From positions 3,100,001-3,164,000 of the forward strand of contig NZ_JBBOCA010000001.1 in the NCBI RefSeq assembly GCF_038002225.1: a stretch of 64,000 bases of DNA. The letters are read 5' to 3'. A program made the translations under genes and the position numbers. Positions 35,376 to 43,357 of the stretch are shown here, piece by piece. The stretch comes from Paenibacillus sp. FSL R7-0204. Lineage in GTDB: Bacteria > Bacillota > Bacilli > Paenibacillales > Paenibacillaceae. The notes under the pieces were generated by a model. The model was not told the origin of the DNA and did no database searches. It worked only from the letters and a program-made list of their open reading frames with translations. The number at the start of each line of letters is the position of its first letter. Within the stretch, counting starts at the first letter, position 1.

Positions 35376-35960
35376 CTCTATGATGCCGGATACAAGTACC
35401 GCTGAATATACCAGAAAAAGGGCCATTAACGTATTCATCACCCGCCGGTGCTGCTGCAAAAAGCTTCTAAAGACGGACCCGAAGGCCACCCATGTGGTGA
35501 ATGCCAGGAATCCGATGAAGGTCACGAGCAGAACGAACCCGAAGGCGGCAGCCGAAGAATCGTAGTAAGGCATGACGTAACCCGGTATGACGGTCAGTGT
35601 AAACAGCAGCACCTTGGGATTCACGAACTGCATCAGCAGACCGGAATAGAAGCTGGCCGAATGCCGGGTTACTTCCCCGGAGCTGCGGCCCATATGATAG
35701 ACTTGATACGCCAGATACAGCATATACACGCTGCCTGCGATCTGCATGATGCGGAGAATCTCCGGGAGTACGCCTGCCAGCAGGTGGTTGAGTAGAGCGG
35801 AGGCGGCAAGCAGCAGCCCGAAGGCCAGTGTGGCTCCGCTTACGTATACCATGGTTTGTCTGGTCCCGTGATGCTGGACGGAAGACAGGATTACAATATT
35901 AGTGGGGCCGGGTGTGAAGGTAACCACAATACAATAGATGATAAAGGAAAGGATATTCAT
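35370..35960 (-). CDS. LysE/RhtB-family amino-acid exporter
   Basis: 196 residues with about six membrane segments. The TPGPTNIVILSS motif near residue 15-27 is the LysE-family signature; the family exports basic or other amino acids. The ATG at 35960 follows GGAGGTCATC; an upstream extension to 36023 has no ribosome site. The 3' end lies against an AraC-type relic, suggesting that the present downstream border was formed by a deletion. A terminator follows at 35204. Confidence 0.85.
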   Translation of the reverse strand: MNILSFIIYCIVVTFTPGPTNIVILSSVQHHGTRQTMVYVSGATLAFGLLLAASALLNHLLAGVLPEILRIMQIAGSVYMLYLAYQVYHMGRSSGEVTRHSASFYSGLLMQFVNPKVLLFTLTVIPGYVMPYYDSSAAAFGFVLLVTFIGFLAFTTWVAFGSVFRSFLQQHRRVMNTLMALFLVYSAVLVSGIIEI

Positions 35961-36043
35961 GATGACCTCCGGTGAAAGTAGTTCCTTGAATATACACCGG
36001 GGCTGCGAATCGCTATAGTACATTATTGCAATCCGCTATTCCT

Positions 36044-36292
36044 TTAGCTAAGAGAACTCCAGAGTGTCAATATCCCCATCACCATCAGGAAAGATCCCAT
36101 CCATAAGCCCACGGCCCCTCTGAAGCGCATGGAGCTGATGTAGGCGTCACTGGGTTCACTATCGCCTTTCGTTTTCCAGCCCTCACTCGCCTGCCAACTG
36201 AAGGTAGGGTTTCTGCGCACATATAAGCTAAATAAGTTGACTGCAATTCCAAATAACAAGATGAAGATTGCGCTAAAAGTTTCGATGATCAT
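36044..36292 (-). CDS. Small two-segment membrane protein (DUF6199-like)
   Basis: 82 residues with hydrophobic segments at about 4-23 and 61-80 separated by a polar region containing SDAYISSMRFRGA, a pattern seen in small DUF6199-type proteins of Paenibacillus and Bacillus. Function unknown. AGGAG lies close upstream of the ATG. Same orientation as lysE, divergent from the Bce-type regulator at 36424. Confidence 0.5.
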   Translation of the reverse strand: MIIETFSAIFILLFGIAVNLFSLYVRRNPTFSWQASEGWKTKGDSEPSDAYISSMRFRGAVGLWMGSFLMVMGILTLWSSLS

Positions 36293-36423
36293 CAGCTCCT
36301 AGGTAGGTTCAAATTTGTCGCCGTTTGTATCTAATACGTTACTTGGTTTAGGGGAGGTTTCACAAATATAATAAACGTGAAGTATAATAGTCCGATAGTA
36401 TTTCTTCTGAAGGAGAGTCCTTT

Positions 36424-37113
36424 GTGTTCAAAATTATGCTTATAGAAGACGATATTACGCTGTTCGGGGAGATCCGGGAGCGTCTGGCCCAATGGTCGTA
36501 TGAGGTGTACGGGGTTACGAATTTCGGTAAGGTCCTGCAAGAGTTCTCGGAGGTGAAGCCCGACCTGGTGGTGATTGATATCCAGCTGCCGCGCTTCGAC
36601 GGCTTCCACTGGTGCCGGATTCTGCGCAGCCACTCCAAGGTGCCGATTATTTTCCTCTCCTCCCGGGACCATCCGAGCGATATGGTGATGTCGATGCAGC
36701 TGGGGGCCGATGATTTCATTCAGAAGCCGTTCCACTTCGAGGTGCTGATTGCCAAGATTCAGGCCATCCTCCGCCGGGTCTACAATTACAGCAAGGAAGG
36801 CACGGAGCTGAAGACCTGGCGCGGAGCGGCAATTGAGTTCGTGAAGAATACGGTCACGGGGAGCGGGGGGGCAGCGCTGCTTACGAAGAATGAGATGCTG
36901 ATTCTCAAAATCCTGCTGGAGCGCAAAAACACCATTGTAGAGCGTGAGGAGATCATCACCAGCCTGTGGGACAACGAGCATTTTGTCAGCGATAATACGC
37001 TGACTGTGAATGTGAACCGGCTGCGCAAGAAGCTGGAGCCGCTCGGCCTGGATACGTACATTGAGACAAAGGTCGGTCAAGGGTATATGGCGACAGAAGA
37101 GGCGGAACAATGA
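36424..37113 (+). CDS. BceR-like response regulator
   Basis: 229 residues: receiver with D52 (VIDIQLPRFDG) and K101 (QKPFHFEVL), then an OmpR-type winged helix. The sequence type is that of BceR/YvcP regulators, which activate peptide-antibiotic ABC transporters. It starts with GTG after GGAGAG and overlaps the kinase gene by 4 bp. A TGTGACA-N4-TGTCACA palindrome typical of these regulators lies upstream of the transporter genes at 38110-38127, consistent with direct control. Confidence 0.9.
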   Translation: MFKIMLIEDDITLFGEIRERLAQWSYEVYGVTNFGKVLQEFSEVKPDLVVIDIQLPRFDGFHWCRILRSHSKVPIIFLSSRDHPSDMVMSMQLGADDFIQKPFHFEVLIAKIQAILRRVYNYSKEGTELKTWRGAAIEFVKNTVTGSGGAALLTKNEMLILKILLERKNTIVEREEIITSLWDNEHFVSDNTLTVNVNRLRKKLEPLGLDTYIETKVGQGYMATEEAEQ

Positions 37114-38114
37114 TATGGAAATACATCACCGAGAAGCGGAGCTGGCTGCTCCTGCTGGCCGCCTTCCAGCTGATTATTCTGTTCGTGGCCTATATTGACT
37201 CTGCCATTCCGCTGCTGCCGATCCTGTACATTGTACTCCTCAATACGCTGCTCTGCCTGGCCTTCGTCTTCCTGAGCTATTCCCGGGAGACCCGATTCTA
37301 TAAGAGCCTTGCTTCCTGGGATCAGATCTATGAGCTGCAGGCGGTCCAGGAGCCGGGTAGTCCGATGGAACGGCTGGTCCATGAGGCGATAAGCGCCCAG
37401 ACGGACCGCTACAAGCGTGAATCCTCCATGAATATCCAGCTTCTGGAATCGGAGAAGGACGAGCTGCTGGCCTGGATACATGAGGTCAAGACTCCGCTGA
37501 CTGCTATGCAGCTCATGATAGAACGCCTGCCGGATGAGACCTTGCAAAGACAGATGATGTACGAATGGCTGCGCATCCACCATCTGCTTGACCAGCAGCT
37601 GCATCAGAAGCGGATTCCCTTCATCCGCAACGATCTGTTCATTGAAAAGGTCAGTCTTGCCCCTATCCTGAATAAGGAGATCCGGGCATTGAAATCCTGG
37701 TGCATCTCCAAACGAATCGGGTTCGACGTAGAGCTTGAGGCCGAGACCGTGCTGACAGACGGCAAATGGCTGGCCTTCATGCTAAGGCAACTCCTGACCA
37801 ATGCCGTGAAATACAGCGAAGCCTCCGATATCCTCGTCCGGAGCCGTGAAGAGGGAGGCCATGTTGCGCTTGTCATTGAAGACAGCGGACAAGGGATTGA
37901 TCCCAGGGATCTGCCGCGGATCTATGATAAGGGCTTCACCTCATCGCGCTTCCGTCAGGAGGGGGCTGCCACCGGCATGGGGCTGTACCTAACCCGGCAG
38001 GTCGCGGAGCCGCTGCTGATTAGACTTCACGCTGCTTCCGTGCTGGGGCAGGGGAGTGTATTTACGCTGACTTTTCCAAGGGAAAATGACTTTCAGCGCC
38101 TGACAGGCATGTGA
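37110..38114 (+). CDS. BceS-like intramembrane-sensing histidine kinase
   Basis: 334 residues with two close N-terminal membrane segments (about 12-30 and 36-55) and almost no extracellular loop, the hallmark of Bce-type kinases that sense through their transporter rather than directly. H124 lies in the H-box (WIHEVKTPLTAM); the ATPase motifs (LLTNAVKYSE, DSGQGIDPRDL, GMGLYL) are intact. Coupled to the regulator by an ATGA overlap. The stop codon lies within the 14-bp palindrome that contains the presumed operator. Confidence 0.9.
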   Translation: MIWKYITEKRSWLLLLAAFQLIILFVAYIDSAIPLLPILYIVLLNTLLCLAFVFLSYSRETRFYKSLASWDQIYELQAVQEPGSPMERLVHEAISAQTDRYKRESSMNIQLLESEKDELLAWIHEVKTPLTAMQLMIERLPDETLQRQMMYEWLRIHHLLDQQLHQKRIPFIRNDLFIEKVSLAPILNKEIRALKSWCISKRIGFDVELEAETVLTDGKWLAFMLRQLLTNAVKYSEASDILVRSREEGGHVALVIEDSGQGIDPRDLPRIYDKGFTSSRFRQEGAATGMGLYLTRQVAEPLLIRLHAASVLGQGSVFTLTFPRENDFQRLTGM

Positions 38115-38184
38115 CAATAGTGTCACATGCCTGTTCCATTTGTTCGGCGAAGCGCAGGAAAATGATCGTCCACCCGCTTATGAT
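38103..38184 (+). promoter_or_regulatory. BceR-type operator and promoter of the ABC transporter genes
   Basis: ACAGGCATGTGACA and TGTCACATGCCTGT (38103-38116 and 38121-38134) form a perfect 14-bp palindrome around ATAG; its core TGACA-N4-TGTCA fits the BceR/PsdR-type binding pattern (TnACA-N4-TGTAA). A -10 box TATGAT lies at 38179-38184 without a recognisable -35, as expected for an activated promoter. The hairpin has no T-run, so a terminator role is less likely. Confidence 0.6.
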
Positions 38185-38212
38185 AGAAATATAGAAAAGG
38201 AGTGGGGAACAG

Positions 38213-38968
38213 ATGCTTATCATGCAGGCTAACAAAATCTATAAAACCTATGGCAACAAATTTAACAAACAGGAAGTCCTGAGGGGCATTGATCTTCAGG
38301 TGGACAAGGGCGAGTTCGTCGGAATCATGGGACCGTCCGGGTCCGGCAAAACGACGCTTCTGAACGTATTGTCCTCCATTGACCGGGTAAGCAAAGGGAC
38401 GATCGAAATTGAGGGCAAGGAATTCACGGGGATGAAGGAGAAGCAGCTCGCCGAATTCCGCAAGCATCATCTCGGGTTCATTTTCCAGGATTATAATCTG
38501 CTTGACACCTTGACGGTTAAGGAGAATATCATGCTGCCGCTGTCGATTACAGGCATGTCCAAGAAGGAGGCGCACCAGAAATTCGACCAGGTGGCAGGCG
38601 AGCTGGGAATCTATGAGCTGAAGGACAAATATCCGGCGGAAATCTCCGGCGGGCAGAAGCAGCGTACGTCTGCGGCACGGGCCTTCGTGCATGATCCAAG
38701 TATTATTTTTGCCGATGAGCCGACGGGAGCCTTGGATTCCAAGTCTGCGTCCGATCTGCTGAACAAGCTGGCCGCCATGAACAGCAAGCGTGAAGCTACC
38801 ATTGTCATGGTTACACATGATGCCGTTGCCGCAAGCTACTGCAGCCGCGTGGTGTTCATCCGGGACGGTCAAATCTACACCCAGCTGAACAAGGGGGAGG
38901 AATCGCGGCAATCCTTCTTGGGTGATATTATCAGCACCCAGGGCGTACTTGGTGGTGTCACGCAATGA
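38213..38968 (+). CDS. BceA-like ABC transporter ATPase
   Basis: 251 residues of the MacB/LolD/BceA ATPase type: Walker [10 protein letters not shown] (about 40-48), Q-loop QDYNLL, signature ISGGQKQR and Walker [13 protein letters not shown]. With the large permease encoded next (4-bp ATGA overlap) it makes the transporter that both signals to BceS and frees lipid targets from bacitracin-like peptides. Start at 38213 (ATG after GGAGTGGGG) or the in-frame ATG at 38222. Confidence 0.92.
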   Translation: MLIMQANKIYKTYGNKFNKQEVLRGIDLQVDKGEFVGIMGPSGSGKTTLLNVLSSIDRVSKGTIEIEGKEFTGMKEKQLAEFRKHHLGFIFQDYNLLDTLTVKENIMLPLSITGMSKKEAHQKFDQVAGELGIYELKDKYPAEISGGQKQRTSAARAFVHDPSIIFADEPTGALDSKSASDLLNKLAAMNSKREATIVMVTHDAVAASYCSRVVFIRDGQIYTQLNKGEESRQSFLGDIISTQGVLGGVTQ

Positions 38969-40908
38969 GTCTGAATTATATTATCCTGCGGAACCTCAAA
39001 AAGAACATTAAGAACTATTACCTCTACGTATTCGCGCTCATTTTCAGTGTGGCCCTGTACTTCTCCTTCGTAACGCTGCAGTTCGACCCGGCCATGAAGG
39101 AGGTCAGCGGTTCGATCAAAGGCGGGGCAGCTATCGGCGCATCCTCCGTCCTGCTGGTTGCGATTGTGGCCATCTTCCTGTTGTATGCGAACACGATCTT
39201 CATCAAGCGCCGCAGCAAGGAGATCGGGCTGTTCCAGCTCATCGGGCTGACCAAAAGCAGAATCTTCGTGCTGCTGAGCGCAGAGAATCTGATTCTATAT
39301 TTCGGATCGATGTTCGCGGGAATTGGCGCAGGGTTCGTGATGTCACGGCTGATCCTGATGATTCTGTTCAAAATCCTGGAGGTCGACCTGCTGGCGGCCT
39401 TGCGCTTCTCCCCCGAGGCATTGCAGCGGACGGTGTTGGTTTTTGCCGCTGTGTATGTGCTGATTATGATCATGAATTACACGTTCATCCGGGCTCAGAG
39501 CATTCTGTCACTGTTCAAAGCTAAGGCCACTTCCCAGACTCGTATTCAGAGAATGTCGTTGTGGGAGGTTGTGATCGGCCTGCTCGGGATGATCAGTATC
39601 TTCGGAGGATACTATATCTCAGGGGAGCTGTTCAGCGGCAAATTTACGGGCATGGGCGCATTGATGTATGCGATGATTGCCATCCTCGCACTGGTGATTA
39701 TCGGAACGTATCTGTTCTACAAAGGCTCGGTCAGCTTTCTCTTCAATCTCATCCGCCGCAGTAAAAAAGGCTACCTGTCCATTCGGGAGGTATTATCGCT
39801 CTCTTCCATTATGTTCCGGATGAAATCGAACGCCCTGCTGCTGACTGTCATCACCACGGTATCTGCGCTGGCCATTGGCCTGCTCTCTCTGAGCTATATC
39901 TCTTATTATTCGGTGGGGGCCTCTGCCAGAGAGAGTTCACCGCATGATTACGGTTTCCTTCAGAAGGCGGATGAGGCCGGATTCCGGGAGGCGCTCAACA
40001 AGGCCGGCATAAGTTATACCACTCTGGAGATTCCAACGGTTCAGGTAGAGGTGGGTCTTAAGGAAGTCTTAGATACTAGAAATACCCCGGGCAATGAAAC
40101 CATTCTCTCAGCAACTGTGATCAGTGACAGCAGTCTGAAGGACATGGATTTGCAGCCGGGCGAGGTAGAGATTAAAGGGTATACGACTACAAAGCAAACT
40201 ATGCTGAAGCTCAAGAAGAAGGGGGAGCTCGACTTCTCCACCAAGGATGGTGTGATGAAGCAGCAGCTCACGGGTTTGTCTGAGGAGACTGTGCTGCCGT
40301 ATTATTTTGGCGGAGGGATTCTGGGGGTATTCGTGGTGGATGATTCTGTCTTCCAGGAATTGCTCCAGCATAAAGACCCGGATGAGCAAAAAAGAGTGAA
40401 AGGCGGAGGAATCTACTATGGTATGAATCTTGCCTCGTCCTCGCAGGCCAAGCAGGCTTACGAGATTTATAAGCAGCAGAAGCCGGAGCTGCAAAGCTTC
40501 TCACAATATGAGTTTGAGTTCAACCAGCGGACCAATATGGGCCTCATTATGTTCATTGTCGGCTTCCTGGGCCTGACGTTCCTGATTACCTCCGGCTGTA
40601 TTCTCTACTTCAAGCAGATGGATGAGAGCGAGGAGGAGCGGGAGGGATATACGATTCTGCGCAAGCTGGGCTTCACCCAAGGGGATCTCCTGCGAGGCAT
40701 CCAGTTCAAGCAGCTGTTCAATTTCGGTATTCCGCTGATCGTCGGCCTGTGTCACAGTTATTTTGCGGTGAAATCCGGCTGGTTCCTGTTTGGAACCGAG
40801 ATGCTGACCCCGATGTTCGTAGTGATGGGGCTGTACACCGTGCTGTATTCGATCTTCGGCCTCCTGTCAGTCCTGTATTACAAGCGGGTGATCCGGGAAT
40901 CACTGTAA
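38965..40908 (+). CDS. BceB-like ABC transporter permease
   Basis: 647 residues with ten predicted membrane segments and a large extracellular domain of about 200 residues (roughly 310-525) between TM7 and TM8, the defining feature of Bce-type permeases and the presumed peptide/target-binding site. FtsX-like domains lie on both sides. It completes a RR-HK-ATPase-permease module for antimicrobial-peptide resistance. The closest characterised systems are BceRSAB, PsdRSAB and YxdJKLM of B. subtilis; the peptide specificity cannot be read from sequence. Confidence 0.92.
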   Translation: MSLNYIILRNLKKNIKNYYLYVFALIFSVALYFSFVTLQFDPAMKEVSGSIKGGAAIGASSVLLVAIVAIFLLYANTIFIKRRSKEIGLFQLIGLTKSRIFVLLSAENLILYFGSMFAGIGAGFVMSRLILMILFKILEVDLLAALRFSPEALQRTVLVFAAVYVLIMIMNYTFIRAQSILSLFKAKATSQTRIQRMSLWEVVIGLLGMISIFGGYYISGELFSGKFTGMGALMYAMIAILALVIIGTYLFYKGSVSFLFNLIRRSKKGYLSIREVLSLSSIMFRMKSNALLLTVITTVSALAIGLLSLSYISYYSVGASARESSPHDYGFLQKADEAGFREALNKAGISYTTLEIPTVQVEVGLKEVLDTRNTPGNETILSATVISDSSLKDMDLQPGEVEIKGYTTTKQTMLKLKKKGELDFSTKDGVMKQQLTGLSEETVLPYYFGGGILGVFVVDDSVFQELLQHKDPDEQKRVKGGGIYYGMNLASSSQAKQAYEIYKQQKPELQSFSQYEFEFNQRTNMGLIMFIVGFLGLTFLITSGCILYFKQMDESEEEREGYTILRKLGFTQGDLLRGIQFKQLFNFGIPLIVGLCHSYFAVKSGWFLFGTEMLTPMFVVMGLYTVLYSIFGLLSVLYYKRVIRESL

Positions 40909-40936
40909 AGAGATGAAGTGAAAAGATGAATTAAAG

Positions 40937-40964
40937 AGGATGGCCTTGGGGCTGTCCTTTTCTT
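40937..40964 (+). terminator. Rho-independent terminator
   Basis: AGGATGGCC and GGCTGTCCT (two wobbles) around TTGG, followed by TTTTCTTG, 29 bp after the permease gene. Confidence 0.7.
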
Positions 40965-41072
40965 GTGCGTGTATGTAATTATATTGTTGCAATCCATAAG
41001 GGTTCAGCTCTTGCCTTACGCAAAACAGGTAGCGATAATGGTATAATAAGACCGAAACGGAGCAGACCAAAT

Positions 41073-41135
41073 GTTATCGCCGAGGCAACGGGGCTTTCCG
41101 TAGAAGAGATTCAGAAGTTAAAGCCGCTACAGTAA
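41073..41135 (+). pseudogene. Possible relic of an Rpn/PD-(D/E)XK transposase-like protein C-terminus
   Basis: Within a 269-bp gap, the frame VIAEATGLSVEEIQKLKPLQ-stop matches the usual tail of Rpn-family recombination-promoting nucleases (IAEATGLSxEEIxxLK). No start or upstream domain remains. Only about 20 codons, so this could be chance. The rest of the gap (40965-41072) shows nothing else clear. Confidence 0.35.
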
Positions 41136-41177
41136 GAGTAGCAGAGCTATCAGATTATAGACAGAAGAGGTGGGGGC

Positions 41178-41903
41178 GTGTCAGTTACAGTTGGGGAGAT
41201 TAAATCGATTAACCGTTATCCGGTAAAATCCTTTGCAGGAGAGACACTGGAGGCCTGTAAGGTTGTATCTTACGGTGTGGAGGGGGACCGGTATTGTTCC
41301 TTTTATGATATGACCAAAAAAGACTGGTCACAGTATATTACTGCCCGGAAGATTCCGAAGATGATGTCTTATAAGGCGGAATATACAGAGGGAGATATCC
41401 GGGTGACGGCTGCGGATGGCCGGGTGTTCGGCTGGGACCGGGAGCTGCTGAATGAAATTCAAAGTCTGACTTCCATCGGAATTACCATGTCTGAATTCAT
41501 GGCACCACACCCGGAGGAGCAGCACCCGGAGCTCTTATCGGTAGATGGGGCCAGTATTTTGCTGGTGACTGATAAGAGCCTGAAGAAGCTGGAGGCGATG
41601 TGGGGCAAGCCCATAGACCAGCGCCGCTTCCGGGGGAACTTCCTCGTGGAAGTGAGTGAGGACTCGCTCGGAGAGGAAGAGTGGCTCGGCCGCCGTCTGT
41701 CGATTGGCAGTACAGTGCTGCAAGTGGATAGTTACTGTGAGCGCTGCGTGATGATTACGACCGATCCGGATACGCTGGAGCGGGACAGCTCCCTGCTGAA
41801 GCAAGTATACAAAGAGCTTAAGCAGCAGTTCGGCGTTTACGCTTCCGTTATCACTCCGGGAGAGGTCCGGCTGGGCGATCAGGTAGTGATGCTGGATAAC
41901 TAA
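41178..41903 (+). CDS. MOSC-domain protein
   Basis: 241 residues. The N-terminus (INRYPVKSFAGETLEACKVVSYGVEGDRYCSFYD) is the beta-barrel MOSC_N-type segment and the rest is a MOSC domain ending with the conserved cysteine motif CERCVMITTDPDT near residue 195. MOSC proteins bind or transfer molybdenum-cofactor sulfur or act on reducible N-hydroxylated or thiopurine-like substrates (YiiM, mARC relatives). GTG start after AGAGGTGGGG. Single gene; no molybdenum genes nearby. Confidence 0.85.
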   Translation: MSVTVGEIKSINRYPVKSFAGETLEACKVVSYGVEGDRYCSFYDMTKKDWSQYITARKIPKMMSYKAEYTEGDIRVTAADGRVFGWDRELLNEIQSLTSIGITMSEFMAPHPEEQHPELLSVDGASILLVTDKSLKKLEAMWGKPIDQRRFRGNFLVEVSEDSLGEEEWLGRRLSIGSTVLQVDSYCERCVMITTDPDTLERDSSLLKQVYKELKQQFGVYASVITPGEVRLGDQVVMLDN

Positions 41904-41945
41904 GCTGGACAGAAGTCCTACGCTCCTGCCAAAGGTGAGCGGTCA

Positions 41946-41990
41946 CTTACATAATGTCTTTAGCGACTATAATGTTGTAAGTTTTACAAC
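41946..41990 (+). promoter_or_regulatory. Promoter with palindrome upstream of the ArsR-type regulator
   Basis: CTTACA (41946-41951), 16 bp, TATAAT (41968-41973), then GTTGTAA-GTT-TTACAAC (41974-41990), a perfect 7-bp inverted repeat covering the transcription start. Good position for autorepression. Confidence 0.45.
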
Positions 41991-42020
41991 TTTGATATCT
42001 CAGCAACGGCACCGTTGGGA

Positions 42021-42138
42021 GAATTGTTGCACAGATTGCAGGAATTGTCCGGAATAACTGCCTTATGCGAAGGAATTGCTGCATTTTATGCAATATTCTC
42101 GGGTTAGCGGGAGTTCGATCCGGGGAATGTTGCAATTC
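42021..42138. repeat. Cluster of GAATTGYTGCA-type short repeats
   Basis: Five related units, alternately oriented: 42021-42031, 42037-42046 (reverse), 42072-42083, 42089-42098 (reverse) and 42125-42134. Adjacent opposite units can form small hairpins. The cluster lies between the promoter at 41946 and the GTG at 42173, so it would be part of the untranslated leader of the regulator mRNA. Confidence 0.5.
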
Positions 42139-42172
42139 GTGCTGGATATGTAATTACGGACATCTAAATGGG

Positions 42173-43120
42173 GTGAGCGAGATACTGGAACTATCCATGG
42201 AACATGCGGATGAGCTGGTGAAGGTAACACACGCATTGTCTACAGAACTGAGGCTGAGAATGCTGGCGCTGCTCAATAGCCGGCGAATGAATGTTGCGGA
42301 GCTGGCGGAGGCGCTGGAGATCCCTGTATCGACAGCAGCCTCCAATGTGAAGGTGCTGGAGCAAGCCGGGCTGATCGTGACGGAGCTGCTGCCTGCTTCA
42401 CGCGGGGCGATGAAGGTCTGCAGCCGGATCTATGATGATATCAAGATCATCATCAATGCCCCGCAGCCCCTGGCTGAGGCGGACCAGGGCGAGTATTGCT
42501 ATGAGATTGCCATGCCGATCGGCAATTTCACCGCCTGCGAAGTGGCACCGACCTGCGGCATGGTCAGTGAGACCGGTCCGATCATTACGGAGGACTCCCC
42601 GGCAGGCTTCTTTCACCCGGACCGGGTTCAGGCCCAATTGGTCTGGCTGCGCAAAGGCTATCTCGAATACCGATACCCGCTGGAGATTCCGGCGGGAGCA
42701 GAGATCCGCGAGATCCAGTTCTCGGTGGAGATCTGTTCGGAAGCGCCGAATTATGCCAATGACTGGCCTTCGGATATTACGCTCTGGATCAACGGAGTGG
42801 AGGTGGGCACCTGGACCTCGCCCGGCGACTTTGGCGGACGGCGCGGGAAGCTGAATCCCGCCTGGTGGATTGATACAGGCACCCAGTTCGGCACGCTGAA
42901 GACCTGGAGCGTAGACCGTACCCGCAGCACCATCGACCATCAGGAGCTATCCGCTGTGACTCTGGCGCAGCTGAATCTGACCCGGCAGAATCATGTGGAT
43001 CTGCGGTTGGGCGTCAAGGAGGATGCCAGGCACAAGGGGGGAATGAACCTGTTCGGCAAGAAGTTCGGCGATTATGAGCAGGACCTGGTGATGAAGATTT
43101 TTTATAGCGTGAAGGCCTAG
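42173..43120 (+). CDS. ArsR-type transcriptional regulator with large C-terminal domain
   Basis: 315 residues. Residues about 8-80 form an ArsR-like winged helix (LSTELRLRMLALLNSRRMNVAELAEALEIPVSTAASNVKVLEQAGLI). The remaining 230 residues are beta-rich (IQFSVEICSEAPNYANDWPSDITLWINGVEVGTW), resembling carbohydrate-binding jelly-roll folds, so a sugar ligand is likely. It precedes the GH2 gene in the same orientation and probably controls it. The frame is open to 42065, but that extension is Cys-rich repeat DNA and was excluded; the GTG at 42173 lacks a strong ribosome site and an ATG at 42197 is possible. Confidence 0.7.
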   Translation: MSEILELSMEHADELVKVTHALSTELRLRMLALLNSRRMNVAELAEALEIPVSTAASNVKVLEQAGLIVTELLPASRGAMKVCSRIYDDIKIIINAPQPLAEADQGEYCYEIAMPIGNFTACEVAPTCGMVSETGPIITEDSPAGFFHPDRVQAQLVWLRKGYLEYRYPLEIPAGAEIREIQFSVEICSEAPNYANDWPSDITLWINGVEVGTWTSPGDFGGRRGKLNPAWWIDTGTQFGTLKTWSVDRTRSTIDHQELSAVTLAQLNLTRQNHVDLRLGVKEDARHKGGMNLFGKKFGDYEQDLVMKIFYSVKA

Positions 43121-43147
43121 TTGGAATATGAGCTGGGCTTATTGTGA

Positions 43148-43178
43148 AGAACCTGCTGCTGTCGGCGGGTTCTTTTTC
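43148..43178 (+). terminator. Rho-independent terminator
   Basis: AGAACCTGC and GCGGGTTCT form a 9-bp stem with one wobble, followed by TTTTC, shortly after the regulator stop. Confidence 0.75.
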
Positions 43179-43209
43179 GAAAGATAAGAATCTATATGTT
43201 TTGGGGTCT

Positions 43210-43263
43210 CCACAAAGTACCTGAATCAACACCTACGCTAAAGCCCCACTTTGTGGGGTTATT
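43210..43263 (+). terminator. Hairpin with an alternative pairing partner (possible attenuator)
   Basis: CCCCAC-TTT-GTGGGG (43244-43258) followed by TTATTTTG looks like a terminator. CCACAAAGT at 43210-43218 is perfectly complementary to ACTTTGTGG at 43248-43256 and could compete with it. It lies before the GH2 promoter at 43273, so it may act on transcripts coming from the regulator gene. Confidence 0.4.
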
Positions 43264-43272
43264 TTGTGAGCA

Positions 43273-43322
43273 TTGACATTTCGGCAGATTCTGCAATAAT
43301 TAATACATATTTATTGTATTAA
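43273..43322 (+). promoter_or_regulatory. Promoter and palindromic operator of the GH2 gene
   Basis: TTGACA (43273-43278), 16 bp, AATAAT (43295-43300), followed at once by TTAATACA-N7-TGTATTAA (43300-43307 and 43315-43322), a perfect 8-bp inverted repeat over the start site. The neighbouring ArsR-type regulator is the obvious candidate to bind it. Confidence 0.6.
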
Positions 43323-43357
43323 AACAAAATTATTGTTATTAAGGAGTGTGCACATCA

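Noticed and set aside
38103..38134. Simple intrinsic terminator of the kinase gene
   Set aside because: A perfect stem but no T-run; the BceR-type core fits an operator better.
42065..42172. Cys-rich N-terminal extension of the ArsR-type regulator
   Set aside because: It is a translation of the GAATTGYTGCA repeat cluster, has no ribosome site and the winged-helix domain begins after 42173.
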